DNA of 64,000 nucleotides from Ruegeria atlantica (GCF_001458195.1 NZ_CYPU01000023.1:124001-188000); one strand, 5' to 3'. Shown: positions 16,495-25,114, numbered from the stretch's first letter. Numbers and translations: made by a program. The notes: a model not told the origin generated them from the letters alone.

Positions 16495-19172
16495 TGGCCA
16501 CACTAAACGTTCTGATCCTGGTTTGCCTCGGCTATGTCGTTCTGTTGTTCGGCGTGGCTTTTGCCGCTGACCGGATGGCGGCCGCTGGCCGGGGGGCGTG
16601 GTTGCGGTCTCCGCTGATCTATACCTTGTCGCTGTCGATCTATTGCACGGCCTGGACCTTTTACGGCGCGGTCGGAAACGCTGCGCGGTCCGGTTTGGAA
16701 TTTGTTACGATCTACCTTGGGCCGACGCTGGTGATGCTCAGCTGGTGGTGGGGTCTGCGCAAGCTCGTGCGGGTCGGACGCACCCAGCGGGTAACATCTA
16801 TCGCGGACCTGATTTCGTCGCGATACGGTAAATCCAACACGCTGGCCATTTGCGTGACCATTCTGGCCGTATTGGGTGGAACGCCATACATCGCATTGCA
16901 ATTGCAATCCATTACCCTGTCCTTTTCCATCTTTGCCGAGGCTGATCCCTCGGGTCTCTACCGAGAAGGTTCCAGCGTGTTCTGGGTGGCTGCGGGTCTA
17001 GCGGTATTTGCAATCCTGTTCGGTACTCGAAATCTGGACGCGAATGAGCGTCACCACGGCGTGGTCACCGCCATTGCGTTGGAATCGGTCGTCAAACTGT
17101 TCGCCCTGCTTGCGGTTGGCGTCTTCGTTGTCTGGGGCGTTGCGGGTGGGATTGGCCCGATGATGGATCGCGTCGATGCCTCAGAAATCGGGCAATGGAA
17201 TGTGGATGCCGGACGTTGGACGACCTTCATCTTCCTCTCGGCCGCCGCTTTCATCTGTTTACCGCGGATGTTTCAGGTGATGGTCGTTGAAAATGCGGAT
17301 GAGGGGCATCTGAGAACCGCTGCCTGGGCTTTCCCGCTATATCTGCTGCTGATGAGCCTGTTTGTCGTGCCCATCGCCGTCGTGGGTTTGGATTTGATGC
17401 CCGAAGGCTCGAACCCCGACCTGTTCGTGCTGACGGTGCCCTTGTCGCAGGGGAACGACTGGCTGGCGATGCTGTCGTTTATCGGCGGGTTTTCCTCGGC
17501 CACGTCTATGGTCATCGTGACGGCAATGGCGCTGTCGACCATGGTGTCGAACCATCTGGTCATGCCGATCTGGCTAAGCACGCAAGGGGGCGCGGGTTCG
17601 GTCTCGGGTGATGTGCGCAACGTGGTGCTGATGGCGCGGCGCGTGTCCATCGCGGTCATCATGGCGCTGGGTTACTACTACTACCGCTTGTCGGGCGGTG
17701 GGGCGGCTCTGGCGTCGATCGGGCTGGTGGCCTTTGCGGGCATTTCCCAGATCCTGCCAGCGCTGGTTGGAGGGTTGTTCTGGCGCGGGGCCACGAGAAC
17801 CGGGGCGTTGGTTGGGCTGACGGTTGGTTTTGTGCTGTGGATTTACACCTTGTTACTACCGGGGATGGGCGGCGCAATAATGCCCGACTCGGTATTGCAA
17901 AACGGCCCCTTCGGGTGGGGCTGGCTGCGTCCACGGGCCCTGTTCGGGATCGAAGGAATGGACCCCATGGTCCACTCGGTTATGTGGTCATTGGCGTTGA
18001 ACACGGCTGCATTCTGCGCCGCGTCCCTGCTGAGCTTTCCCAGCCCGCTGGAGCGTCTTCAGGGTGCGCAGTTCGTCAATGTTTTTGACCACTCGGTCTC
18101 ACCGGCTGGCTGGACCGGGTCGGTGGCGCAAAGCGAAGACCTGATGATCATGACACAGCGCATTCTGGGCTCTGGCCCGGCGCAGGAGTTCTTTCAGCAC
18201 GAGGCCGAAGCACAGGGTGGACGGACAAGCCTGCCGGAACCCACGCCGGGGTTTTTGGAAAGACTGGAACGTGAACTCAGCGGCTCGGTCGGCGCGGCCA
18301 CGGCCCATGCGATGATCGGGCAGATTGTCGGTGGATCGTCCGTTTCGGTTGAAGACTTGCTAGCGGTGGCTGACGAGTCGGCGGAACTGTTGGAATATTC
18401 CAGCCAGCTTGAGGCCAAATCTGCCGAGCTCAGCCGAACCGCGCGCCAACTGCGAGAAGCGAATACCAAACTGACACAGATCTCGGAACAAAAAGACGGG
18501 TTCCTCAGTCAGGTCAGCCATGAATTGCGGACGCCGATGACCTCAATCCGGGCCTTTTCCGAGATCATGCGCGATACGGATGGTCTGAGTGCCGAAGAGC
18601 AAACGCGCTATGCCGCGATCATCCATGATGAGGCCCTGCGGCTGACGCGCCTGCTGGACGATTTGCTGGACCTGAGCGTTCTGGAAAGCGGTCGTGTAAG
18701 CCTGAATATGGGTGGGGATACCCTTGGTTCGATCCTGGATCGGGCGGTCTCTAGCGCATTGGCGGGGTCGCATCCAAAACTCAGGATTCGGCGCGCGCGG
18801 CCGTCCGAGCGTATTCCGCTGAACACTGATCTCGATCGGTTGGGGCAGGTCTTTATCAATCTGATTTCGAACGCGCAGAAATATTGCGACGCGGATGAAC
18901 CCGTTCTGACCATCTCGGCCCATGATGTCGGGGGGCAGGTCGTCATTGATTTCACCGATAACGGCAGTGGCATCCCGCCCGAAGCGCAGTCGATGGTGTT
19001 CGAAAAGTTTGCCCGTGTCGGTGGGGACAAGGCGGGTGGCGCTGGTTTGGGGTTGGCGATCTGTCGCGAGATCATGCAGCGTCTGGGCGGCGAGATCAGT
19101 TATCTTCCCGGCCAGGGCGGCGCGGCCTTTCGGGTCCGCCTTCCGCTGGCGCACCGGCAAGCTGCGCAATGA
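16494..19172 (+). CDS. Sodium:solute symporter fused to histidine kinase (CrbS/CbrA-like)
   Basis: The 892-residue protein has an N-terminal SLC5-type symporter of about 12-13 helices (roughly 5-500; SLSIYCTAWTFYGAVGNAAR, TRNLDANERHHGV). A coiled linker at about 625-665 leads to a HisKA domain with H676 in VSHELRTPM, then a HATPase domain (LINLISNAQKY-like N box, DFTDNGSGIP, GGAGLGLAICREI). Such hybrids sense or move a solute and signal to a response regulator; CrbS senses acetate and CbrA histidine. The preceding ScfR-like gene favours a short-chain carboxylate. There is no receiver within the protein. The start at 16494 overlaps the previous stop by one base. Confidence 0.93.
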   Translation: MATLNVLILVCLGYVVLLFGVAFAADRMAAAGRGAWLRSPLIYTLSLSIYCTAWTFYGAVGNAARSGLEFVTIYLGPTLVMLSWWWGLRKLVRVGRTQRVTSIADLISSRYGKSNTLAICVTILAVLGGTPYIALQLQSITLSFSIFAEADPSGLYREGSSVFWVAAGLAVFAILFGTRNLDANERHHGVVTAIALESVVKLFALLAVGVFVVWGVAGGIGPMMDRVDASEIGQWNVDAGRWTTFIFLSAAAFICLPRMFQVMVVENADEGHLRTAAWAFPLYLLLMSLFVVPIAVVGLDLMPEGSNPDLFVLTVPLSQGNDWLAMLSFIGGFSSATSMVIVTAMALSTMVSNHLVMPIWLSTQGGAGSVSGDVRNVVLMARRVSIAVIMALGYYYYRLSGGGAALASIGLVAFAGISQILPALVGGLFWRGATRTGALVGLTVGFVLWIYTLLLPGMGGAIMPDSVLQNGPFGWGWLRPRALFGIEGMDPMVHSVMWSLALNTAAFCAASLLSFPSPLERLQGAQFVNVFDHSVSPAGWTGSVAQSEDLMIMTQRILGSGPAQEFFQHEAEAQGGRTSLPEPTPGFLERLERELSGSVGAATAHAMIGQIVGGSSVSVEDLLAVADESAELLEYSSQLEAKSAELSRTARQLREANTKLTQISEQKDGFLSQVSHELRTPMTSIRAFSEIMRDTDGLSAEEQTRYAAIIHDEALRLTRLLDDLLDLSVLESGRVSLNMGGDTLGSILDRAVSSALAGSHPKLRIRRARPSERIPLNTDLDRLGQVFINLISNAQKYCDADEPVLTISAHDVGGQVVIDFTDNGSGIPPEAQSMVFEKFARVGGDKAGGAGLGLAICREIMQRLGGEISYLPGQGGAAFRVRLPLAHRQAAQ

Positions 19173-19249
19173 TAAGAGCATAAAGACATTGGTAACCCGC
19201 CTCGGGTTAGACCGGATACCAGGTTCAGAAACTCAAATCGGTATCGGGC

Positions 19250-20356
19250 ATGACGCAGTCTGTCAGCACAGCTTTGGCGCGCAAACTTTCAGCGGGACAA
19301 GAAGAGCAAGGTGAAAAGCCGCGTTCCGTTCTTCGTGCCCTTCGACTGGCCTTTGCGCGAACGGCAGGGGATCAGTTCCAGCTGCCGCTATCGGTGATCG
19401 GTGCAAGGCAGTCTCTCAAAGCTCAGGACACGCTGGCTGAGGTGATTGATGCGGACTGGATGCTGCTGCGCCTGGGCAACGCGGACGGGATGTCCGCTGC
19501 GATTTGCGTGGATATGGGGGTCGTGTCAGCGATCGTCCAAGTGCAGACAATTGGTGAAGTTATGCCGAACCCGCCAACTGCACGGGAGTACACAGATACG
19601 GATGCAGCAATGGTGGCGCCGCTGGTCGAAGACGCTTTGACCAGGGCCGTCGCACTGGTCGATACAGCCGCCGATCAATCCAGTCTTGCCGGTTATGAAT
19701 TCCGGGCGCGGATGGCGGATCTGCGTTCATTGTCGCTGGCTATGGTCGAAGACGCATATTGCGTGTTTGACCTGACGGTAGAACTTGGCGGCGGGCTACG
19801 ACAGGGGCAGATCACAGTCCTGTTGCCCGAGACACCGTCAGAGCAGGGGGCCGATGATGAAATTCAAGTTGCTGCCGGCCCGAAGCTTGAGCAAGCGTCG
19901 GGGGTTGTCCGGGCCGAATTGAATACGGTGATCGGCAGGATGTCAGTGCCATTGGCAACCCTGTCCGGGCTGTCAGTTGGGGATGTCCTTCCGTTGACCG
20001 GATCACGGCTGGATCGTGCGGAAATCCTGACAATTGGTCGAACGCGGGCTGCAATTGGGCGTTTGGGACAATGCGGAGGAATGCGCGCAGTACGGTTGAA
20101 CGAATGTGCTTCGGCTGTGGCGTTGGAGCAAGCTGAAATGCCCGAGTTTCTGGAAGCGCAAAGCAACGCGCCAGGGCCGGAGGCTCTGAAAGATCCGATG
20201 CCAATCGATCCCACACATGAGATCGTGCCGATAGATGCAGTGGCATTGAACGAATTGGAGGGCGATCTGGGCTTTGGCAGCCCGGATCAGATGGCAGCCG
20301 AAATTTCGCAACTGGCAGGTCTGACGGGATTGGACGACATTGCTGACCCAACCTAA
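19250..20356 (+). CDS. FliM/FliN-family (SpoA domain) flagellar-switch-like protein
   Basis: The 368-residue protein has an N-terminal CheC/FliM-like middle region and a SpoA (FliN/FliM C-terminal) domain at about 213-285 (VVRAELNTVIGRMSVPLATL, LSGLSVGDVLPLTG, GRTRAAIGRLGQ). An acidic tail of about 80 residues follows, which is unusual. It stands away from any flagellar cluster. It could be a divergent FliM paralogue or a motor accessory protein as found in Rhodobacterales. The family is clear; the exact role is not. Confidence 0.8.
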   Translation: MTQSVSTALARKLSAGQEEQGEKPRSVLRALRLAFARTAGDQFQLPLSVIGARQSLKAQDTLAEVIDADWMLLRLGNADGMSAAICVDMGVVSAIVQVQTIGEVMPNPPTAREYTDTDAAMVAPLVEDALTRAVALVDTAADQSSLAGYEFRARMADLRSLSLAMVEDAYCVFDLTVELGGGLRQGQITVLLPETPSEQGADDEIQVAAGPKLEQASGVVRAELNTVIGRMSVPLATLSGLSVGDVLPLTGSRLDRAEILTIGRTRAAIGRLGQCGGMRAVRLNECASAVALEQAEMPEFLEAQSNAPGPEALKDPMPIDPTHEIVPIDAVALNELEGDLGFGSPDQMAAEISQLAGLTGLDDIADPT

Positions 20357-20374
20357 CCTGATTGCCATAGGTCC

Positions 20375-20806
20375 TTAGCCGTCAGAACCGCGCATATGCT
20401 CAAGCGCGGGGCGCAGGTTGTCCAGCATATAACCGGCTTTGGTTGTGGCCTCGAGGATCTCATCCGCGCTCATGTGGTCGCACTGACCCAAAGCCCAAAC
20501 CACCGAGCAGCGGGTACCCGATGCGCAATAGGCTAAAACGGGGCCAGAGCAGCTTTCAGCCAATTCTCGTTGCAGGGCAACATTGCTGGGCGTCATGGTC
20601 TGGTGGGTCAGTTCCAGAACCTCATATTCCATCCCGGCTGCCCGAACGGCCTGTCCGATTGCATCCGACTGCATGGTTGGTGGAACTTCCGTATTGGGAC
20701 GGTTGCAGATGACCTTAACGAAACCTGCTGCGGCGATGGCTGGGACGTCCTCGACCGTGATTTGGGGCGAGACGGCATAGCGGGGGGTTATTGGTCGAAT
20801 CTCCAT
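20375..20806 (-). CDS. DUF442 / TIGR01244-type phosphatase-like sulfur-metabolism protein
   Basis: The 143-residue protein starts MEIRPITPRYAVSPQITVED and has the DUF442 motifs VICNRPNTE and YCASGTR (C94 to R99), a tyrosine-phosphatase-like loop. In other bacteria this domain is fused to, or encoded with, the persulfide dioxygenase/Blh hydrolase. It may act in sulfur transfer from persulfides. It is the last gene of a four-gene operon with two YeeE-type transporters and the metallo-hydrolase, which supports that role. Confidence 0.88.
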   Translation of the reverse strand: MEIRPITPRYAVSPQITVEDVPAIAAAGFVKVICNRPNTEVPPTMQSDAIGQAVRAAGMEYEVLELTHQTMTPSNVALQRELAESCSGPVLAYCASGTRCSVVWALGQCDHMSADEILEATTKAGYMLDNLRPALEHMRGSDG

Positions 20807-20815
20807 GGCAATTGC

Positions 20816-21247
20816 TTAGGCCGCGTTTGCGGATCTGTCCAGTTGTGCACCAAGCCCGGGCGCCGCAAACATTCCTGTGATCATCGCAGCCAGAAACACG
20901 AGGCCGCCAAGGCCGCCATAGGTTATGGACGCAATGGCAGGTCCAGGACAAAGCCCGGACAAGCTCCAGCCCATGCCAAACATCACGGAACCGATAATCA
21001 GGCGACGGTCCAACTCGGGCGGGCTCATCTTAGGAAACTGACCACCGGTCAGCGGCCTGCGGTGGGCCGTCATTCTCCAAGCGATGAGCATCGGCAGGAT
21101 CGCACCGCCCATCACAAATGCCAGGGTGGGATCCCAGTTCCCGAACACATCCAACCACCCCTGAACCTTGGTGGTATCGGTCATGCCCGAGATCAAAAGG
21201 CCGGCACCAAACAGAGATCCAGCCAGCATTGATACGAGAACCCGCAT
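20816..21247 (-). CDS. YeeE/YedE-family half transporter (PmpB-like, DUF6691)
   Basis: The ATG at 21247 overlaps the upstream stop by one base (TGATG), so the 143-residue product is translationally coupled; a longer frame to 21376 was rejected. It has four hydrophobic segments and the LSGLCPGPAIAS motif with a membrane Cys typical of the YeeE/YedE fold, which moves thiosulfate or persulfide-type sulfur. With the next gene it forms the two-subunit PmpAB type. It probably imports or exports sulfane sulfur across the inner membrane. Confidence 0.9.
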   Translation of the reverse strand: MRVLVSMLAGSLFGAGLLISGMTDTTKVQGWLDVFGNWDPTLAFVMGGAILPMLIAWRMTAHRRPLTGGQFPKMSPPELDRRLIIGSVMFGMGWSLSGLCPGPAIASITYGGLGGLVFLAAMITGMFAAPGLGAQLDRSANAA

Positions 21248-21669
21248 CAAATCAGCCCCCATACATGGCGCATCAGGGCAATTGTTGCCCCACCTGCGCC
21301 GATATAGATCAACGTCGCGATGATGCCCCTGACGGAGAATCGAGAAATACCACATACCCCGTGCCCCGAGGTGCATCCATTGGCAATGCGCGTTCCTGCG
21401 CCAACCAAAAGGCCGGCGATGACGATCACTGCAAAATTGTCGGTCAGATGTGTCATGGGCGCAGAAGAGAGCAGGGGGCTCAAAATAAGCGGCGTCGCGA
21501 TGACGCCTGCGATGAAGCTTAGGCGTTCTAACGTGCGGTCACTGCCATCAACCAGCCCGCCCAGAATCCCGCTGGCGCCCATGATGCGCCCATTGCCCAG
21601 AAGGTAGACTGCAGCACCCAGCCCAATCAGCAAGCCACCGGCAAGCCCCCAAATCCATTCAATGTACAT
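21247..21669 (-). CDS. YeeE/YedE-family half transporter (PmpA-like)
   Basis: The 140-residue membrane protein begins MYIEWIWGLAGGLLIGLGAA. It contains the YeeE signature NGCTSGHGVCGISR with C99 and C106, the residues thought to hand sulfur through the pore. Four hydrophobic segments match half of a full YeeE. It pairs with the following PmpB-like gene. The operon context with a persulfide-dioxygenase-like enzyme supports sulfane-sulfur transport. Confidence 0.92.
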   Translation of the reverse strand: MYIEWIWGLAGGLLIGLGAAVYLLGNGRIMGASGILGGLVDGSDRTLERLSFIAGVIATPLILSPLLSSAPMTHLTDNFAVIVIAGLLVGAGTRIANGCTSGHGVCGISRFSVRGIIATLIYIGAGGATIALMRHVWGLI

Positions 21670-21701
21670 TTGTTATCCTCAGTTCGCTTGTTGGGTCTGC
21701 G

Positions 21702-22565
21702 TCACAACTTGTTGATCGGCACCTTCAGGAATACGTCGCCCTGTTCGTCCGCAGGCGGCATCTGTCCGGCGCGCATATTGACCTGCAGAGACGGCAGGAT
21801 CAGGCGCGGCATAGGCAAGGTCGCATCGCGGGCATCACGCATCTCGACAAATTCCTCGATTGATTTGCCTTGTCCGATATGGACGTTCAGGGCTTTTTGC
21901 TCTCCGACTGTTGTCTCCCACGCAAATTCATCACGCCCCGGCGCTTTGTAGTCATGGCCAACAAAGATGCGCGTCTCATCCGGCAAGGCCAGGATCTTCT
22001 GGATCGACTCGAACAGCATTTCCGAAGACCCACCGGGAAAATCGCATCGCGCAGTGCCGAAATCCGGCATGAACAGCGTGTCACCGACAAAAGCTGCGTC
22101 TCCGATCACATATGTCATGCAGGCGGGCGTATGGCCGGGCGTGTGGAAAACATCGCCACGCATCTGCCCAACATGGAAGCTGTCGCCATCGCGGAACAAA
22201 GCATCAAACTGGCTGCCGTCGCGCTGAAACTCGGTCCCTTCATTGAAGATTTTCCCGAAGGTTTCCTGGATCGTTACGATCTGTTCACCGATGCCGATCT
22301 TTCCGCCCAGTTTCTGTTGCAGATAGGGTGCCGCTGAAAGGTGGTCAGCATGCACATGGCTTTCCAGAATCCACTCGACCCTTAGCTCATTGTCGCGAAC
22401 ATAAGCGACGATCTGATCCGCTGAGTCGGTCTTCGTTCGGCCCGAGGCGTGATCGAAGTCCAGAACGCTGTCGACGATTGCGCAGGCCGTCCCTTCGGGT
22501 TCCTGCACAAGGTATGAGACCGTATTGGTTTCAGGGTCGAAAAACGCTTTCACAATTGGTGTCAT
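21702..22565 (-). CDS. Metallo-beta-lactamase-fold hydrolase, persulfide dioxygenase/Blh-like
   Basis: From the ATG at 22565 (GGAGAG upstream; MTPIVKAFFDPETNTVSYLV) the product is 287 residues. The metal motif HVHADH has H70, H72, D74 and H75. VFHTPGHTPACMTY and FVGDTLFMPDFGTARCDFPG follow, typical of ETHE1/Blh enzymes. Persulfide dioxygenases oxidise glutathione persulfide to sulfite. It leads the operon with two YeeE half transporters and DUF442. In Agrobacterium and Xylella the related blh gene is repressed by BigR. An upstream ATG pair at 22595 and 22592 lies inside a palindrome and is less likely. Confidence 0.9.
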   Translation of the reverse strand: MTPIVKAFFDPETNTVSYLVQEPEGTACAIVDSVLDFDHASGRTKTDSADQIVAYVRDNELRVEWILESHVHADHLSAAPYLQQKLGGKIGIGEQIVTIQETFGKIFNEGTEFQRDGSQFDALFRDGDSFHVGQMRGDVFHTPGHTPACMTYVIGDAAFVGDTLFMPDFGTARCDFPGGSSEMLFESIQKILALPDETRIFVGHDYKAPGRDEFAWETTVGEQKALNVHIGQGKSIEEFVEMRDARDATLPMPRLILPSLQVNMRAGQMPPADEQGDVFLKVPINKL

Positions 22566-22590
22566 CTGGCTCTCCGTCAGCGCGCAGTTC

Positions 22591-22616
22591 ATCATATATG
22601 TTTTTCAGAATATGAT
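22591..22616. promoter_or_regulatory. AT-rich inverted repeat, candidate SqrR/BigR-like operator
   Basis: ATCATAT (22591-22597) and ATATGAT (22610-22616) form a perfect 7-bp inverted repeat with a 12-base spacer, 26 bases upstream of the chosen hydrolase start. AT-rich palindromes at this position fit an ArsR-family repressor site. The link to the SqrR-like gene at 6.6 kb is inferred. Confidence 0.45.
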
Positions 22617-22810
22617 GCAACCGGCAATCTTTGATTTGATGCGTGTCAAGGCAAGTTAATCCAAATCCGATTAGAATTTAATCATTCTGCCTTAGGTTGC
22701 CGATACCGGGTGGGCGACAGGCAGTTTTCCGCGCGTTTGTTCGCCAAGATAACCAGGTCTTAAAACCGTTACCTATATCGGTGACAGTGATAGAAATTGG
22801 GAGGAATAAA

Positions 22811-23026
22811 ATGTCTGCAAAAAGTTTGTATTCCGAAGCCGAACATCTGGAGCAAAAGCTGCAGAATGCCTGTTTTGAGACCCGGCTTGCTCTTCAGCCC
22901 AGTGTAACCAAAGTGATTGATCGGATGCGTCAGGAAGGCATGCACGTGCCATCGCGCCTGCGGCACCTGGATGCGGCTTTGTGCGAAGATGCCATAGAGG
23001 CGCAGTTCGACAATATGCCGGTCTGA
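22811..23026 (+). CDS. Small cytosolic protein, unknown function
   Basis: The ATG at 22811 is preceded by GGGAGGAATAAA, a strong site; an upstream frame start at 22697 was rejected. The 71-residue product (MSAKSLYSEAEHLEQKLQNA) is mostly helical and charged, with RMRQEGMHVPSRLRHLDAAL in its second half. No membrane segment is seen. I do not recognise it beyond a resemblance to short conserved Rhodobacteraceae proteins. It converges on the small membrane protein gene at 23036. Confidence 0.7.
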   Translation: MSAKSLYSEAEHLEQKLQNACFETRLALQPSVTKVIDRMRQEGMHVPSRLRHLDAALCEDAIEAQFDNMPV

Positions 23027-23035
23027 GGCGAAGTA

Positions 23036-23254
23036 TCAGCCAAACGAGATTCCCAAGATCACCAGCATTAGGCCAATCACCGAAAGAAAAAGCGAAGCCA
23101 GGTTCCACGGCAGGACGCTTTGAACAGCGGCGCGCAATTCATCGTCCGACAGGCCGGATTTGCGCGCTTTCATCACACGCAGGATACACCAAACCAGCCC
23201 CAGCAGGCCTGCAAGTGACAGGGCGGCACCGCCCCAGGTGATGATTTCGAACAT
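23036..23254 (-). CDS. Small two-helix membrane protein, unknown function
   Basis: From ATG at 23254 the product is 72 residues: MFEIITWGGAALSLAGLLGL starts a first membrane helix, followed by a basic loop (RVMKARKSGLSDDELRAAVQ) and a second helix (about 50-70). The longer frame to 23356 lacks a sensible N-terminus. Both ends look complete. It resembles small conserved Rhodobacteraceae membrane proteins of unknown function. No partner is evident. Confidence 0.7.
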   Translation of the reverse strand: MFEIITWGGAALSLAGLLGLVWCILRVMKARKSGLSDDELRAAVQSVLPWNLASLFLSVIGLMLVILGISFG

Positions 23255-23415
23255 GGTTCCCCACATTTTTCCGCAAATCCTGGTTGCGCTTAGCGGATCG
23301 ACCGACCGCGCACAAGCCCATCGAGGATTGGATGCTTGCAGCTCACGCGGCGGCAATGTATCCGGCTAACTGCCGTTGCTAATGCATCAGATCGCAGCCT
23401 TTTGGAGAGATGAAT

Positions 23416-23682
23416 ATGGAAGACGTGACCGAAGATCAGGCCGCCGCCAACTACCGTGTAACAGCGGGCGAGCTGCGTCAGTTCGTAGAACGGATCGAAC
23501 GCCTGGATGCCGAAAAAAAGGACCTGGCGGAGCAGCAGAAAGAGGTCATGGCCGAAGCCAAAGCCCGCGGTTACGACACAAAAGTGATGCGCAAGGTCAT
23601 CGCTCTGCGCAAACGCGACAAGGACGATATCGCCGAAGAAGAGGCGGTACTTGAAATGTATAAGGAAGCGTTGGGGATGTGA
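23416..23682 (+). CDS. gapR: GapR-family (DUF2312) DNA-binding protein
   Basis: The 88-residue protein (MEDVTEDQAAANYRVTAGEL) has the DUF2312 coiled-coil pattern: LRQFVERIERLDAEKKDLAE, then AKARGYDTKVMRKVIALRKR. GapR binds overtwisted AT-rich DNA ahead of forks and polymerases and stimulates topoisomerases; it is characteristic of alphaproteobacteria. GGAGAG ends six bases before the ATG at 23416, so this start is better than the ATG at 23410 that touches it. Confidence 0.95.
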   Translation: MEDVTEDQAAANYRVTAGELRQFVERIERLDAEKKDLAEQQKEVMAEAKARGYDTKVMRKVIALRKRDKDDIAEEEAVLEMYKEALGM

Positions 23683-23695
23683 GCCGGGCCTGGGG

Positions 23696-24571
23696 TTAGG
23701 GTTTCAGGACCTTCACCCCGGCTATCGTTTCCAACTTGGTCAGATCCTGCTCGTACAGTTCGGAAAATGCGTCGATGATCTCATCGCTCCAGCCGGGCAG
23801 GTCCAGTTCTTCTTCCATTTTGTCCGGCTGAGCATGGTTTGCCAGAATGTCTGCAAGAACGTCTCGGGTTTCAGCCTGTGAAAGCGTCGAAACCTGGTCC
23901 AGAATCGCCTGCGCTTGTGATTGACCTTCTTCGGTCAGCAAAGAGATCAGCAGGTCATATTCATCTTTGATCGCAGCGTCCGCAGCAAGTCCGCCGACGC
24001 TGCGCACAACGTCCCCCCACAGCAGCGGGATGTCCTCATTGCACCACAGGGTGATCTGCACTGCGGGGGCAAAGTCGCGAACATCTTCGATCATCTCAAC
24101 CCAGCTGAGGTGACTTAGATCATTGTTGCGGATCACGTCCTCGCGCGCCTGTTCCGGTAATGACATCAGGTGTTTTGGGATAAAACTACCGGGGTTCCTG
24201 AGCGCCAGATACAATTCCAACTGACAATCGCTAAAGGACTCTTCCAGAACAGATAAGCGTTTGCCCGCGGAAGGATAGAATTGCCCACCGGCAAGAACCA
24301 GGTCTTTCTCGCCAATGAATTCGGCACTGGTGAAAATGGCGCGCTTTGCCTCTGGGTGGATTGGAAGATTGCCCCGCATACTTTCAATCTCATCCGGCAA
24401 TGGAGGGCGCGTATTCAAGGCCTGAAATGCGGGTTTGAACACTTGCCGGTAACGACGAGGACCAAAGAAAGTCGCACCATTTCGAGCCAGTACGTCCCCA
24501 TTGGCTTGCAACGACCTTAGCAGTCGCCCCTCATCGGTAAAAGCCGCGCCTGCGTGGATAGCAACCTGCAT
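23696..24571 (-). CDS. Conserved hypothetical protein of Rhodobacteraceae, sulfotransferase-like N-terminus
   Basis: From the second candidate ATG (24571, MQVAIHAGAAFTDEGRLLRS) the product is 291 residues; an ATG at 24592 is possible. The opening strand-loop-helix with HAGAAFTDEGRL is reminiscent of the PAPS-binding start of sulfotransferase-like proteins, but no complete nucleotide motif was found. The protein is acidic, soluble and has no signal peptide. The middle part (VQITLWCNEDIPLLWGDVVR) and a C-terminal acidic helical part are unfamiliar. Similar hypothetical proteins occur in Roseobacters. Function is unknown. Confidence 0.7.
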   Translation of the reverse strand: MQVAIHAGAAFTDEGRLLRSLQANGDVLARNGATFFGPRRYRQVFKPAFQALNTRPPLPDEIESMRGNLPIHPEAKRAIFTSAEFIGEKDLVLAGGQFYPSAGKRLSVLEESFSDCQLELYLALRNPGSFIPKHLMSLPEQAREDVIRNNDLSHLSWVEMIEDVRDFAPAVQITLWCNEDIPLLWGDVVRSVGGLAADAAIKDEYDLLISLLTEEGQSQAQAILDQVSTLSQAETRDVLADILANHAQPDKMEEELDLPGWSDEIIDAFSELYEQDLTKLETIAGVKVLKP

Positions 24572-24755
24572 GTTTGGTTCTTGTCCTTGCATTCCTGAAC
24601 CTGCCTGTCGAATTACAGGCTGTGCCAGGGACAGTCAAATCCACAGCCCCCACTTAAAGGTGATCGGTCTCATCACAGGAAAATCCAAAATCCCTGAGTT
24701 AGGATGAAAAATGAGGCTTGCAGTCCGTTAAAAGAGTAAGTAATCGACACTCAGC

Positions 24756-24831
24756 GCCCCTATAGCTCAGCTGGTAGAGCAACTGATTTGTAATCAGTAG
24801 GTCCGCGGTTCGAGTCCGTGTGGGGGCACCA
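24756..24831 (+). tRNA. tRNA-Thr (anticodon TGT)
   Basis: The 76-base gene folds as a cloverleaf: acceptor GCCCCTA with TGGGGGC, D arm AGCTCAGCTGGTAGAGC, anticodon stem ACTGA/TCAGT with loop TTTGTAA, and a T arm with GGTTCGAGTCC. The 3' CCA is encoded. It forms the left border of an accessory region. Confidence 0.95.
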
Positions 24832-25092
24832 TTTAAGCAAAAACTATATTTTATTTTCAACACGCTAGACGACGTCACTGGCGATCTTTCCCCCAATTTA
24901 TCCCCCAAAGGTTTCGCGGCTATTGCAGGGTGCGGCGCATCCCGCCCAAACACCTAAAGACCCCAGCTAGGACCACTTAGATCACCTTTGGTGACTTTCG
25001 GGTGGGTAAGGTAGCCCAGATCGTCCAGACAAAAAAAGAGGGGCTAGGGCAGGTATTTTTTCCACGCTCCGTGAGACCTGCACATCACATGG
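24832..25092. other. Non-coding stretch after tRNA-Thr
   Basis: No credible gene is seen on either strand. It includes the first copy of a 24-base direct repeat and a run of C-rich words (CCCCCAATTTATCCCCC near 24890). The position just 3' to a tRNA suggests the scar of an integrated element. Confidence 0.5.
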
Positions 25093-25114
25093 CTATGGCA
25101 GGGTGCGGCGCATC
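24918..25114. repeat. 24-base direct repeat pair downstream of tRNA-Thr
   Basis: Positions 24918-24941 and 25091-25114 match at 23 of 24 bases (core GCAGGGTGCGGCGCATC is identical). The second copy spans the 3' end of the small zinc-ribbon gene. The repeat may mark a tandem duplication or partial loss of that gene's tail. Confidence 0.8.
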
